From: Xanthobacter tagetidis
Lineage (GTDB): Bacteria; Pseudomonadota; Alphaproteobacteria; Rhizobiales; Xanthobacteraceae
Direction of reading: 5' to 3'
DNA: 64,000 bases
NCBI RefSeq assembly: GCF_003667445.1
Contig: NZ_RCTF01000005.1
Location: 124,001-188,000, forward strand
Position 1 is the first letter of the stretch. Every line of letters starts with the position of its first letter. The notes under the pieces are model-generated. The model saw only the letters and a list, made by a program, of their open reading frames with translations. It made no database searches and was not told the DNA's origin. Below, piece after piece: positions 39,351 to 48,692 of this stretch. The translations under genes and the position numbers were made by a program.

Positions 39351-40298
39351 ATGATCCTTCTCGTCACCAACAAGCGCGACGTCACGTCGGACTTCGTTGT
39401 GCTTGAGATGCGCAGGCGTGGTCTGCCCTTCATCCGTCTCAATACGGAAGACCTGCCGCAGCACGAATTGGTGATGGCGGACGGCGATCCTGGAAGGCTG
39501 ACGCTCAACGGACCCTGCGGCAATCTATGCCTCCCGGAAGTCACCTGCGCCTATTATAGACGGCCTGGCAGCGTCGCGGCTGGGGGGACGGAGGCGGCTG
39601 CGGCCTATGTGATGGCTGAATGGTCAGCGATCCTGCGCAGCCTCTGGAATGCCCTCGAAGGGCGCTGGCTGAACTCGCCCTTCTCGATCCTGCGGGCAGA
39701 GGACAAGCCTCGGCAGCTCGCTGCCGCACGCCGTATGGGTCTGACGATGCCCGGCACGCTTGTCACCAACTCGTTCGATGCGGCGCGAGCTTTTCTTGCC
39801 GATGGCCCGATGGTGGCTAAGCCGCTGCGCCATGCCCTGATCGACGACGGCAAGGTCGGCAGCATCGTGTTCACCAGCCGTGTGGCCGAGCTTGAGGCCG
39901 GCGACGCCGACGCCGTTCGACGCGCCCCAATGATCCTGCAACGCGAGATTCCCAAGCGGTCGGATGTCCGCGTGGTCGTGATCGATGACCGGGTCTTCGC
40001 TACGAAAATCCTGTCGCAAGCGCATGACGAGACCCGGGTCGACTGGCGCCGGGGCGTTCGTCTGGATCTTGTGCATGAGGTGATGGAGCTGCCGGCTGAG
40101 CTGGTGACAGCTTGCATTGCAGTCACCCACGATCTCGGCCTTCGGTTCGCTGCGATCGACCTTGTGGAGGATGAGGACGGTCAGTTCTGGTTTCTTGAGG
40201 CCAACCCGAACGGACAGTGGGCCTGGATCGAGCAGCGAACGGCCGCACCAGTCACTGCCGCTATCGTCGATGCTCTTGTTGGCGGGCGCGTGGGATGA
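39351..40298 (+). CDS. ATP-grasp ligase of the graspetide/MvdD-like type
   Basis: 315 residues. N-terminal MILLVTNKRDVTSDFVVLEM and GLPFIRLNTEDLP match the pre-ATP-grasp domain of graspetide macrocyclases (the GRASP/MvdD group). The ATP-binding part has GPMVAKPLRHALIDDG, and the Mg-binding end is FWFLEANPNGQWAWIE. The enzyme would phosphorylate Asp/Glu side chains of the precursor and promote ester formation with Thr. It follows the precursor directly and overlaps the next gene by ATGA. Confidence 0.88.
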   Translation: MILLVTNKRDVTSDFVVLEMRRRGLPFIRLNTEDLPQHELVMADGDPGRLTLNGPCGNLCLPEVTCAYYRRPGSVAAGGTEAAAAYVMAEWSAILRSLWNALEGRWLNSPFSILRAEDKPRQLAAARRMGLTMPGTLVTNSFDAARAFLADGPMVAKPLRHALIDDGKVGSIVFTSRVAELEAGDADAVRRAPMILQREIPKRSDVRVVVIDDRVFATKILSQAHDETRVDWRRGVRLDLVHEVMELPAELVTACIAVTHDLGLRFAAIDLVEDEDGQFWFLEANPNGQWAWIEQRTAAPVTAAIVDALVGGRVG

Positions 40299-41146
40299 AC
40301 GGCTGGCGCATTCTGGATCTGGTCTTCCCTTACATCGAGAAGCTCACGCCTGCCGAGCAGGCGAGCGAGGACCAGCGTCTGCAGAGGGACATCACGGCTA
40401 TCGAGACAGCCGACTGGACTCAGAGTGACGAACGGGCACTGGACGAGGCCCAGAAGGTCGCCACCACCGAGGTCGAGCGGGTGCGGACGGCCGAGAGTAA
40501 GGCCACGACCTATCTGGCGGTGCTTGCGGCCCTTGTTCCCGTAATTATCACGCTCCAGGTGGCGAACTGGGAAAAGAAAGCTGGCCCGGCACCCGACGCC
40601 GCGCGGCTGTTCGTCCTGACGGTCGCAACAATCTACGTCGCGGCGGCCGGTTTCCACGCCTTCAAGACGCTCCAGGTCCAGGGCTTCCAGCGTGTCGGGG
40701 AAGCCGAGATCGCGGCAGCGTGGCAGACCCAAAAGCCGCTGCGCAAGCTCACGCGCGGCACCCTGCTGGCGACTCGCCGCTTGCGTAACGCGGTCAATGC
40801 CAAGATCACCCGAATCCGCGTGACGCACGAGCACCTGCTCCGCGCGTTCGGGACCTTCGTCCTTCTCCTGCTTCTTGATCCGCTCTTTTACGCAATGGGC
40901 TTCCGCAACGCGACACAGGAGCCACCGTCCGCAAAGGTGGTAGTCGTAGAGCGACCGGGATTGTCGCCTCTGATGGTACCGCCCGCTTGCTGTCACCGCG
41001 CGCCGGCGGTCAGGTGGCCCGAGATCGCGCCCACTGTTGGCCAGCAACCAGCTGTGGCGCCATTGGGGCCAGTTCCTAAGGTTGGCCCAGCAACGGCCCC
41101 CAAGCCGGATCGCCTTGGTGAAGCCAAGGAAAGTGCGCCGAATTAG
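40295..41146 (+). CDS. Membrane protein of the graspetide cluster, function unknown
   Basis: 283 residues. A soluble, charged N-terminus (about 1-68) precedes hydrophobic helices near residues 71-91, 103-124 and 199-221, then a Pro-rich tail. No transporter or protease motif is recognised. Its start ATG 40295 overlaps the ATP-grasp stop (ATGA), so it is translationally coupled and presumably needed in the pathway: export, immunity or anchoring are all possible. The family should be checked by profile search. Confidence 0.72.
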   Translation: MNGWRILDLVFPYIEKLTPAEQASEDQRLQRDITAIETADWTQSDERALDEAQKVATTEVERVRTAESKATTYLAVLAALVPVIITLQVANWEKKAGPAPDAARLFVLTVATIYVAAAGFHAFKTLQVQGFQRVGEAEIAAAWQTQKPLRKLTRGTLLATRRLRNAVNAKITRIRVTHEHLLRAFGTFVLLLLLDPLFYAMGFRNATQEPPSAKVVVVERPGLSPLMVPPACCHRAPAVRWPEIAPTVGQQPAVAPLGPVPKVGPATAPKPDRLGEAKESAPN

Positions 41147-41595
41147 GGCCGTGACGGTTAATGTTCGCGAATTGCAGTGGTGGGTTCGAGCTGGTCAGCA
41201 GGCTGTGCGAGCGACTGCGTGCTGGAGAGCATCAGCCGATGTAGAACTCGCGTTCGCAACTGCAGGGTAAGATAATGTCTGCCACATCTGACTGACACCG
41301 GTCATCCAGGTTGGCGATAATAATCGAACGACAGCTAATCCAGAAGTGTAGCCTGAAAGCGGTCGGGCATAAATCGGCCCCGATCGCGTCGTTGCGCTGG
41401 TGTAGCAGATTTCCCGCGGCCATGACCGGCTGGGGGTGGTTTCCTCTCTGACGGCTTTTTGGCGGTGACATTGGGTTAGCGGCCGTTCGGCAGGCCTCTG
41501 CACTTCGACGACAATGCATGTCAAAGCAGACTTCGCTCTCGGTTCCTTCCAAACAAAAATAGTGCTATTTTAAATTATAATTTAGGGGGGACAAC
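41147..41595. other. Gap between the graspetide cluster and the unknown gene pair
   Basis: No supported gene. A minus-strand open frame of 109 codons lacks a ribosome site and protein-like composition. The right end (41560-41590) is AT-rich and probably the promoter for the next gene. Confidence 0.45.
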
Positions 41596-42327
41596 ATGGA
41601 CATCTCGCATGCGCTCGAAGCGATAGAGGAACACAAACTCAGAACCGAAATTGCAGGCTTCCTCAAGGATTTCATGACCCCAGCTTTTGGATCGCTTCCG
41701 AAGCGTGAGATCGAATTGCGCGTATTTGATCTCATGCGCAGTCTTGGCATCCTCAAATCTGAGGCGACCGTCTACAGTCTGATGACTGACCTCATGGTCA
41801 CGCGGACGAAAGCCTCGCAGCTGATTTTTGATCTCGAAGTACGCCAGCATGGAAATGATCGGGAGAGGCTGAAGGAGCTTGTCAAGCAGGCACTGGTCCA
41901 TACCAAGTTCGCCAAGGATGGCGATTATTTCGTCATGGAGGTCGAGAACCCGCTGACCCTCGCATATATACGTCAGAGAATTCGGGAAATAGGGCACTTC
42001 TCCGACGCGTCTTTCAATTCTGCGCTGATACGTGCACCCGTAGATACCATCACGGACCTAATACTAAACATCATTCCCGAGGATCAACATCAGGCCATCA
42101 AGGCTGCCTTGGTCGAGGCTGGCGCGCCCGACAGCAGTGTGAAGGCGGTTATCAAAAGTGCATTGAAAACGCTAGGCAGGAAAGTCATCGGCGAAGCCGC
42201 AGACCAGGTTGCAGAGGGGGTCGTAGACAGCTCTGCCAATTTTCTTGAACCACTCGTCAGCGCTAGTATCGGGCAGATTCGAGAAAAATGGAGTGCCCTC
42301 TTCGCTGCTGAGCAAGATGCCGAGTAG
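41596..42327 (+). CDS. Unknown protein, possible partner of the next nuclease-like gene
   Basis: 243 residues, unrecognised. Mostly helical. KSEATVYSLMTDLMVTRTKA may be a helix-turn-helix-like element near residues 54-73. The C-terminal half has amphipathic helices (AIKAALVEAGAPDSSVKAVI, KTLGRKVIGEAADQVAEGVV). AGGGGGG ends 5 bases before ATG 41596. The downstream gene starts 46 bases after the stop. Located within a defence-rich island. Confidence 0.65.
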   Translation: MDISHALEAIEEHKLRTEIAGFLKDFMTPAFGSLPKREIELRVFDLMRSLGILKSEATVYSLMTDLMVTRTKASQLIFDLEVRQHGNDRERLKELVKQALVHTKFAKDGDYFVMEVENPLTLAYIRQRIREIGHFSDASFNSALIRAPVDTITDLILNIIPEDQHQAIKAALVEAGAPDSSVKAVIKSALKTLGRKVIGEAADQVAEGVVDSSANFLEPLVSASIGQIREKWSALFAAEQDAE

Positions 42328-42373
42328 TCAGATCGGTGGAGCAATAACACAAGCGACTTCATAGGTGGTAACC

Positions 42374-43240
42374 ATGAGCGCCCTCACGCCAGAGCAGGTA
42401 TTCTTCTTGGCCTTATCGCGAATGGTTTGGTTAAGGCGCCGCGCAGCCAAGACATCTGGCCTCCCATTCAACGAGGAGACTATTACCGAGACGATTCTGC
42501 TTGATCTCAAGACTGCGTATCCTGGCCATGTGCAGATTATTGCGTTTAACAAGGCACAGGAGGCCCTGACCGGAGCGGATTGGTTCTGGTCGTTCGTGAG
42601 CGCTGACGGGAGCCAATCGTTTACAATGCTCGTCCAAGCTAAGCGGCTCGAAGATGCCGAGCAAATCTATCAAGGCATCAATCGCAATATCGGCAAACGG
42701 ACGCCGCCTGCTCGCCAGATCGACCAGTTGCTCGCCACGGCGCAAAGCCACCAGGTCCCCGCCATCTACGCCTTCTACAATCATGTTACGAATGAGAACC
42801 GTGTCCCCCGGAAATGCGGATCGTTGCAGCTTTCCGATGCTGATCAGGTGCTTGGTTTTGGCATCAGCCTGGCAGAAGCGTCGACTGTCGCCAGCGTGCT
42901 ACCAGACGAGACCTTCGACACGCACCGACGGCATTCTATTCCGTTGCACTGCCTATTATGCAACCGTGGCCAAGGGCGGCGACCTGGAGGCGGGACGGCG
43001 GATATGGCCGCCTACGGGTTTGCGCGGCTGCGGCTTGAAACATCGACTAAAAAGCGTGACCCAGACGATCTCGGCCTGCGGGACGGCCTTCATCCGATCG
43101 TCGAGTTTGCACTTGGGTTTGCGGCGCGGGACTTCGATGGTGCTGACCATCCTACACTTGATCATTTTCCAAACATCGCCGGAGTGGTCGTGCTCCACGA
43201 CTCCAACGAGGAAATCAAGTCGGAGTCAGAACGCGGTTAG
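42374..43240 (+). CDS. DUF6615-like protein with a PD-(D/E)XK-type nuclease pattern
   Basis: 288 residues. The N-terminal half carries E39 (in EETITETILLDL), then D69 (LTGADWFW) and Q88-A-K90 (FTMLVQAKRL), spaced like the acidic/Q-x-K site of PD-(D/E)XK nucleases. SIPLHCLLCN near residue 192 may be a His/Cys metal motif. The overall resemblance is to DUF6615, recalled rather than searched. I chose ATG 42374 because AGGTGG lies 6 bases upstream; GTG 42365 is less likely. It is probably co-transcribed with the preceding unknown gene, and the pair is a candidate defence system. Confidence 0.6.
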   Translation: MSALTPEQVFFLALSRMVWLRRRAAKTSGLPFNEETITETILLDLKTAYPGHVQIIAFNKAQEALTGADWFWSFVSADGSQSFTMLVQAKRLEDAEQIYQGINRNIGKRTPPARQIDQLLATAQSHQVPAIYAFYNHVTNENRVPRKCGSLQLSDADQVLGFGISLAEASTVASVLPDETFDTHRRHSIPLHCLLCNRGQGRRPGGGTADMAAYGFARLRLETSTKKRDPDDLGLRDGLHPIVEFALGFAARDFDGADHPTLDHFPNIAGVVVLHDSNEEIKSESERG

Positions 43241-43618
43241 AGACTTTGGTACAAATTTTAAACTCTAACTATCGCGATGTGAAAGTTAAGCTTTCATTCA
43301 GCTATCGGCCCCTGCTTTGCCCCTCTGGCAGGACTGACGAACGACAGGCTTTGGGTGACGGCGGAAGGACTACAAATGACCGCAATGGGGTCGGCTGCGG
43401 AAGGGCAGCTATGAATACGGCTGCAGCCGAAAGCCGATATTCCGCTTCCGGCCCCATACCGACGTTCAGTCACGCGCTTGGTAATGTCTGCTTCTCGCGC
43501 ATAGCAGACAAAATATCGTCGTTACCGCCGTCTCAAAAATCAAAAAAATTGAGACATTAACTGACGTGTTTGTTTTCAATGACTTGATTGTCTCATTTGT
43601 TAGTCTCATGATGTGCGC
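43241..43618. other. Gap before the resolvase gene
   Basis: No supported gene. An inverted repeat near 43530-43555 and related TCTCA/TGTCTCA motifs lie just before the resolvase and could be its res/crossover site or operator. Confidence 0.4.
43530..43555. repeat. Inverted repeat before the resolvase (possible res subsite)
   Basis: GTCTCAA (43530-43536) and TTGAGAC (43549-43555) flank an A-rich spacer. Related TCTCAT words follow at 43591-43609, so several subsites are possible. Confidence 0.4.
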
Positions 43619-44170
43619 ATGTTCATTGGCTATGCACGCGTTTCAACTGATGGGCAGACGCTCGAAAGCCAGATCGAACACCTTAAGTCCACGGGCTGCC
43701 AGAAGATATTCGCTGAGACGGCGAGCGGCGCTAAGACTGATCGCCGCGAGCTGCGTCGCTGCGTTGCGAGCCTTTCTGAAGGAGATGTCCTCATGGTGGT
43801 CCGGCTCGATCGCTTGGCACGGTCGACGCGGGACCTGCTGAACGTGTTAGCCGAGGTGGGGGAAAAGGGCGCGGCCTTTCGATCCCTTTCCGACGCATGG
43901 GCAGACACCACGACGCCCCATGGCCGGCTGATGCTGACGGTCCTGGGCGGCCTCGCCGAGTTCGAGCGCGAACTGATCAAGGCCAGGACCAGCGAGGGGC
44001 GTACGCGAGCCAAGGCGCAAGGCATCAAGTTCGGTCGCAAGCATGCTTTGACGATCGAACAGCGCGCCTACGTCGCAAAGCTTCGGCAGGCTGGGGAGAG
44101 CGTTCGCCAGATCGCGCGCATCATGGGCGTGAGCAAGGCGACCATCAGCCGGATTACTCCCGAGCCTTGA
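43619..44170 (+). CDS. Serine recombinase (resolvase/invertase)
   Basis: 183 residues from ATG 43619 (185 if GTG 43613 is used). The catalytic Ser is in FIGYARVSTDGQTLESQ; DVLMVVRLDRLARSTRDLL and AEFERELIKARTSEGR are the standard active-site and E-helix segments; the C-terminal HTH is SVRQIARIMGVSKATISRI. This is the short Tn3/Gin-type architecture. No transposase for a complete Tn3-type element is seen, so it may be a solitary resolvase or invertase of the island. Confidence 0.92.
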   Translation: MFIGYARVSTDGQTLESQIEHLKSTGCQKIFAETASGAKTDRRELRRCVASLSEGDVLMVVRLDRLARSTRDLLNVLAEVGEKGAAFRSLSDAWADTTTPHGRLMLTVLGGLAEFERELIKARTSEGRTRAKAQGIKFGRKHALTIEQRAYVAKLRQAGESVRQIARIMGVSKATISRITPEP

Positions 44171-44208
44171 TTGCGAATGGCGTCGCGCCGACAGCGACGC
44201 CGACGTTT

Positions 44209-45108
44209 TCACAGCTTGAAACAGTGCTCGCGGTGCCAGCCGAGAAAGCGCGGGTGCGGTCGTTCGAATATCCTCCGCGGCGCCAGAGCGCGGCCGCTGC
44301 GGTTGATGAATGCGCGCACGCCGTCGCGATCGTTGGCCTGCCTCGAAATGACTATCTCCAAATCGTCCGACAAGCTGATCAGTCCGCGGTCGAACATCCA
44401 ATGCGCCGTGCCAGACAGTGCCAGGCCGTTGCTGATGATATCCGGACCATTGGCCTGGACCGGCTGAATGTGGGCAGCAGCTACCTCGGCCCGTCCTCCA
44501 CCATTGATCAGCTTGAGGCCGCTGATTGCGCAGCGTTCATCATAGGCCTTGAGCACGGTGCGCCGGAAAATGCGATCTCGCACGAGGCGCGAAGACAAAT
44601 AGCTAGCGCGCGGGAGGGTCTCCTCGAAGACGAAAGGGACATGCTCCTCCTGAAAGCCATCTATAGGCGCGTCGCTGTCGACGCGCGGCAGCACGGTCGG
44701 CCCTTCCTCAAGTCCCCGAGCAAGGATGCGATCGAAATCGGCTGGCGAGAGCGAGCGTACGGCAGCCTGGGCGCGACCGGATATCCGTCCGTCGTCGTTC
44801 AACAGCCCATGTTCGATGACCCCCGCCGCATCAGCGAAGGGCACCGCGTTGGGAAAATCAAGGTAGCTGCCAGGCTCGATCAGCGCGAGAAACATACCAG
44901 GAGCCGTTGGGTCGGGCACCACGTCCGCGACCTTGGCGATGGCGAAGTAGCCACGCGTCTCCGCCACCTTTCGTGGTTCGTAATAGACGATCCAATCGCC
45001 GACACAGGCCTCCACGCGGCCCAGATACTGGCGCGGGAACTGATACCGCTCCGCCGGGCTGTCGTCGTAGGTCGAATCGGTTCTGTGGATGAAGACGCCG
45101 AATCCCAT
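44209..45108 (-). CDS. HNH endonuclease with possible EVE/PUA-like N-terminus
   Basis: 299 residues. The C-terminal part is an HNH_2-like nuclease: RCAISGLKLINGGG, AEVAAAHIQPVQANGPDIIS and GLALSGTAHWMFDRGLISL. The N-terminal 115 residues (GVFIHRTDSTYDDSPAERYQ, FPRQYLGRVEACVGDWIVYY, GYFAIAKVADVVPDP) recall modified-base-binding EVE/PUA-like domains, suggesting a modification-dependent (type IV-like) restriction enzyme. The nuclease call is solid; the EVE-like reading is inference. AAGGTAAGG precedes ATG 45108. It points the same way as the RM operon but lies 479 bases beyond its end. Confidence 0.75.
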   Translation of the reverse strand: MGFGVFIHRTDSTYDDSPAERYQFPRQYLGRVEACVGDWIVYYEPRKVAETRGYFAIAKVADVVPDPTAPGMFLALIEPGSYLDFPNAVPFADAAGVIEHGLLNDDGRISGRAQAAVRSLSPADFDRILARGLEEGPTVLPRVDSDAPIDGFQEEHVPFVFEETLPRASYLSSRLVRDRIFRRTVLKAYDERCAISGLKLINGGGRAEVAAAHIQPVQANGPDIISNGLALSGTAHWMFDRGLISLSDDLEIVISRQANDRDGVRAFINRSGRALAPRRIFERPHPRFLGWHREHCFKL

Positions 45109-45587
45109 GGCCTTACCTTAGCGCTTCAGTATGCTCGGATGCAGGGGGCCAGCCGACGCCATGGCTGAGCCGGGAAATCCGCTGCCGTTCTTCTGTATGC
45201 CACAGGGCGGCAGCGGAGGGCACCGAGACCTATCCTGAGTAACCGCGTGCAGCCCCCGCCACTGCTTTGATCTCACAGCGCCAGCGAATGGAGATGCGGT
45301 GAGGAGAGATAGCAACCGCGCGGGCCGCGTAGTTGGCAGTTGCGCCAGGAGCGGACCTTGCCAACTGCTTGCCCGAACGTCCGGTATGGGGCCTGGACCA
45401 GACCGTCCGGTTTAGAATTGACGACTATTACCGTCATTCAGGTTCATACTTGAAGACTACAGAGAAAAGCCCTATTGCTTGACCAAAAGATAACGTATTT
45501 CAATAGTTTATGTAGATCCCGGCTTTTGCCAGCGGAGCCCTTGCTTGTGTCCATTTGGGCTGCATTCAAGAACCCGATTCGGTTTCC
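45109..45587. other. Gap between hsdR and the HNH gene
   Basis: No supported gene on either strand. It must contain the hsdR operon's end and the promoter of the HNH gene. Confidence 0.4.
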
Positions 45588-48500
45588 TCAGACCGGGCCG
45601 TCCGACGATGCCACACGGACTAATAGTGATCCCTCCGCGCAATCAGCGCTGGGGTTTGTCGGCAGGCCGTCGTCAGGGGCCTTGCGAAGCTTCCGATAGG
45701 CTTCCGACGAAAGCCAACTGGTGATGACTTTCTGGAACGACTTATCGTTCATGAACCGCGCGAAAATCTCCTCGTTCTGGTCCATGCGTTCGACAAATAG
45801 CGCCTCAAGCAGGTTCTTGAAAACAAGTTCGAATTTGTCGCCGGGATTGACGGCCGCCGCCTGCTTCAGTGCCGCATCGGAGATCGCTGCTTCGACGATC
45901 TGATCGAAAAACAGTTGATCGGCTTGATTGAAATCGGTTCCAAACCGGTCGTTGACGACATCAATGAGCCGCGAAAGCGGGACGGCCTCCTCATGCAGAA
46001 CACCGGTTCCGACCTCGGAGGGGCCGTCTAGCCGATTGGCCTGGCCATCGCTCAGGCTGATGGAGCCTTCGCTAATCTTCTGAAGGCGATAGTACTCCAG
46101 CCTCACCTCGTCATCGAACTGGTAGGACGGCCCGGCGCCGCGCTTCGGCAGCTTTGTCGCGAGGTGGCGCAGGAATACATACAGGCGCTCGAGGTCCGTA
46201 TCTTGATAGGGAATGATCTGGCTGAGGAAGCTATAGAGGCTACAGAACGCCATCAGCTTGCCGCGCCACAGCTCGGCCTCGTCGGGCTTATCCTGCTGAA
46301 GCTCTTTGAAACGGGCCACACAAGGATCAAGCGCCGCGTTAATCAACTGATGATCGTTCGGGCTCTGGCGTTGGCGCGGCTTGAAATAGACTGCGCTGAA
46401 GCGTTCAACGTCCGCGACGACATAGATGCCGTCGGCGTCGAGTTCGCTCTTGATCTCATACATTCGGGCCGGATCGACGTCCTCGCCGACCTCCGCGCCT
46501 TCGAAATAGGTCTTGAACGCTTCGCGGATTTCATCGCGCTCGTTGACGAAATCGAGGACGAAGGTGTCCTCCTTCAGCGGATGGATGCGGTTCAGGCGGG
46601 ATAGCGTCTGAACCGCCTGGATGCCGGCAAGCCGCCGGTCGACATACATCGTGTGGAGAAGCGGCTGGTCGAACCCCGTCTGGTATTTCTCGGCGACGAG
46701 CAGCACCTGATATTCCTGCGTGGCGAAGACCTCCGGCAGCTCCTTCTCACGGACGCCTAGGTTCATGCCCTCCTCGGTGTAGGTGACATCCTTCAGCTTG
46801 TCGTCCGTGACGACTCCGGAGAAGGCCACCAGCGACTTGATGGCATAGCCCTTCTCCTTAATGTAGCGGTCAAAGCTCTGCTTGTAGCGCACCGCTTCGA
46901 GGCGCGAGGCCGTCACCACCATCGCCTTGGCCCGGCCGCCGATCTTGTGTTGGGTCGCAGCGTGGAAATGCTCGATCATCACCTCGGTTTTCTGGGAGAT
47001 ATTGTGCGGATGCAACTTGAGAAACCGCGCCAGCGCGCGGGCAGCCTTCTTCCGCTCAACGTTCGGATCGTCCTCGCTCGCCTTGAGGAGCCGGAAATAG
47101 GTGGCGTAGGTCGTGTAGTGTTTCAGCACATCGAGGATAAAACCTTCTTCGATCGCCTGCCGCATCGTATAGCGATGGGCAGGCTTGTCATCGCGTCCGA
47201 ACACCTTGAAGGTCTTGTGCTTCGGCGTTGCGGTGAAGGCGAAGAAGCTCAAATTCGCCAGCCGCCCGCGCTTCGCCATTGAGCGGTAGAGTTCCTCGAC
47301 GTCCTCTTCGTCGTTCTCGGCCATGTATTTCGCGGCTTCCTCCCGAAGGCCCTGGCCGCCGAGAACCTCCTTGAGATCGGTCGCGGTTTCGCCCCCCTGC
47401 GAGCTGTGCGCCTCGTCGACGATCACTGCGCAGCGCCGTGACTTCAGCGTGCCGCCATCAGCCTCCCCGCGATCTTCCGCCAACTTGGCGAGCTGGCGCG
47501 AAACGAAGGGGAACTTCTGCAAGGTGGTGATGATGATCGGCACGGCGCTTTCGAGCGCTTCGGCAAGCTGGCGGGAACTCTCGTCGATCTTCTGCACGAC
47601 GCCGTGCTTGTGCTCGAACTGGTAGATCGTATCCTGCAACTGCTTGTCCAGCACCACGCGATCGGTGATCACGATCACGCTGTCGAAGACTCGATTGTTC
47701 TTGTGGTCATGCAGCGACGCCAGCCGGTGTGTGAGCCAGCCGATGGTGTTGCTTTTGCCGCTGCCGGCCGAGTGCTCGATCAGATAATTGTTGCCCACGC
47801 CCTCGCGCTGCGCCTGATCCACCAGCGAACGAACCGCTTCGAGCTGGTGGTAGCGCGGAAAGATCATCGTCTCCTTTTTGACCTTTCGGCCCTTATCGTC
47901 GCGCTTTTCCTCAATCTGCAGGTGAATGAAGCGCGCCAAAAGATCGAGCAGGCTGTCCCGCTGCAACACCTCTTCCCAGAGGTAAGCCGTGCGATAGCTG
48001 CGCCCCTTCGGGTCGGGCGCATTGCCCGCACCGCCATTGTTGCCCTTGTTGAAGGGCAGGAAGTGGGTGGCCGGTCCGGCAAGCCGTGTGCTCATGAACA
48101 CGGTGTCGGTGTCGGCTGCGAAGTGAACGAGCATGCGCCGCTTGAACTCGAAGATCGGCTCGCGTGGGTCGCGATCGTTACGGTACTGACGCAGGGCATG
48201 CTCGACTGTCTGGCCGGTCATCGGGTTCTTGAGTTCGACCGAGGCGACCGGAATGCCGTTGACGCTGAGCGCCACGTCCAGCGACTTCTCCGACGCCTTG
48301 GAAAAGTGAAGCTGCCGGGTGATGCCGACGCGGTTGGCAGCGTAGCGCGCCTCAAGCTCGGGATTGAGCCCGTGCGCCGCTTTGAAGAACGCGACCCGCA
48401 AGGTCTTGCCGTAGCATTTGAAGCCATGCCGCAGGGTGGCGAGTGAGCCTTCCCGGTCCATCCATTTGGTAAGGTCGGTCAGGACCTGTGCGCCCGTATT

Positions 48501-48692
48501 CTCGCCGTGCAGCGCTTCCAGCGCCTTCCATTCCTTGGGCTGGGTAGCGCGGATGAAGGCCAGCACCGTCTCCGGAAAGATGGCCCGTTCCCGATCATAC
48601 CCTGCCGCAGGCTCCGGCACGGCGCCATTGGCCAGCATTGTCGTTTCAATAACAGTCTCGAAAGCGCCTTCCGAATGCCGGGCGTGGTTCAT
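45588..48692 (-). CDS. hsdR: Type I restriction enzyme R subunit HsdR
   Basis: 1034 residues, usual length. It translocates and cleaves DNA in complex with HsdM and HsdS. The N-terminal nuclease motif is present as D139 (SLDVALSVNGIP) and E153-L-K155 (ASVELKN). The helicase has Walker A EHSAGSGKSNTIGWL, VIVDEAHSSQ and later QTLSRLNR (motif VI). It is the last gene of a five-gene operon and overlaps ptuB by ATGA. Unusually, it is separated from hsdS by the Septu pair. Confidence 0.95.
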   Translation of the reverse strand: MNHARHSEGAFETVIETTMLANGAVPEPAAGYDRERAIFPETVLAFIRATQPKEWKALEALHGENTGAQVLTDLTKWMDREGSLATLRHGFKCYGKTLRVAFFKAAHGLNPELEARYAANRVGITRQLHFSKASEKSLDVALSVNGIPVASVELKNPMTGQTVEHALRQYRNDRDPREPIFEFKRRMLVHFAADTDTVFMSTRLAGPATHFLPFNKGNNGGAGNAPDPKGRSYRTAYLWEEVLQRDSLLDLLARFIHLQIEEKRDDKGRKVKKETMIFPRYHQLEAVRSLVDQAQREGVGNNYLIEHSAGSGKSNTIGWLTHRLASLHDHKNNRVFDSVIVITDRVVLDKQLQDTIYQFEHKHGVVQKIDESSRQLAEALESAVPIIITTLQKFPFVSRQLAKLAEDRGEADGGTLKSRRCAVIVDEAHSSQGGETATDLKEVLGGQGLREEAAKYMAENDEEDVEELYRSMAKRGRLANLSFFAFTATPKHKTFKVFGRDDKPAHRYTMRQAIEEGFILDVLKHYTTYATYFRLLKASEDDPNVERKKAARALARFLKLHPHNISQKTEVMIEHFHAATQHKIGGRAKAMVVTASRLEAVRYKQSFDRYIKEKGYAIKSLVAFSGVVTDDKLKDVTYTEEGMNLGVREKELPEVFATQEYQVLLVAEKYQTGFDQPLLHTMYVDRRLAGIQAVQTLSRLNRIHPLKEDTFVLDFVNERDEIREAFKTYFEGAEVGEDVDPARMYEIKSELDADGIYVVADVERFSAVYFKPRQRQSPNDHQLINAALDPCVARFKELQQDKPDEAELWRGKLMAFCSLYSFLSQIIPYQDTDLERLYVFLRHLATKLPKRGAGPSYQFDDEVRLEYYRLQKISEGSISLSDGQANRLDGPSEVGTGVLHEEAVPLSRLIDVVNDRFGTDFNQADQLFFDQIVEAAISDAALKQAAAVNPGDKFELVFKNLLEALFVERMDQNEEIFARFMNDKSFQKVITSWLSSEAYRKLRKAPDDGLPTNPSADCAEGSLLVRVASSDGPV

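Noticed and set aside
41195..41524. 109-codon minus-strand frame after the graspetide cluster
   Set aside because: No ribosome site, low protein-likeness and no family resemblance.
43613..44170. Complete Tn3-type transposon around the resolvase
   Set aside because: No TnpA transposase or Tn3-type terminal repeats were found nearby.
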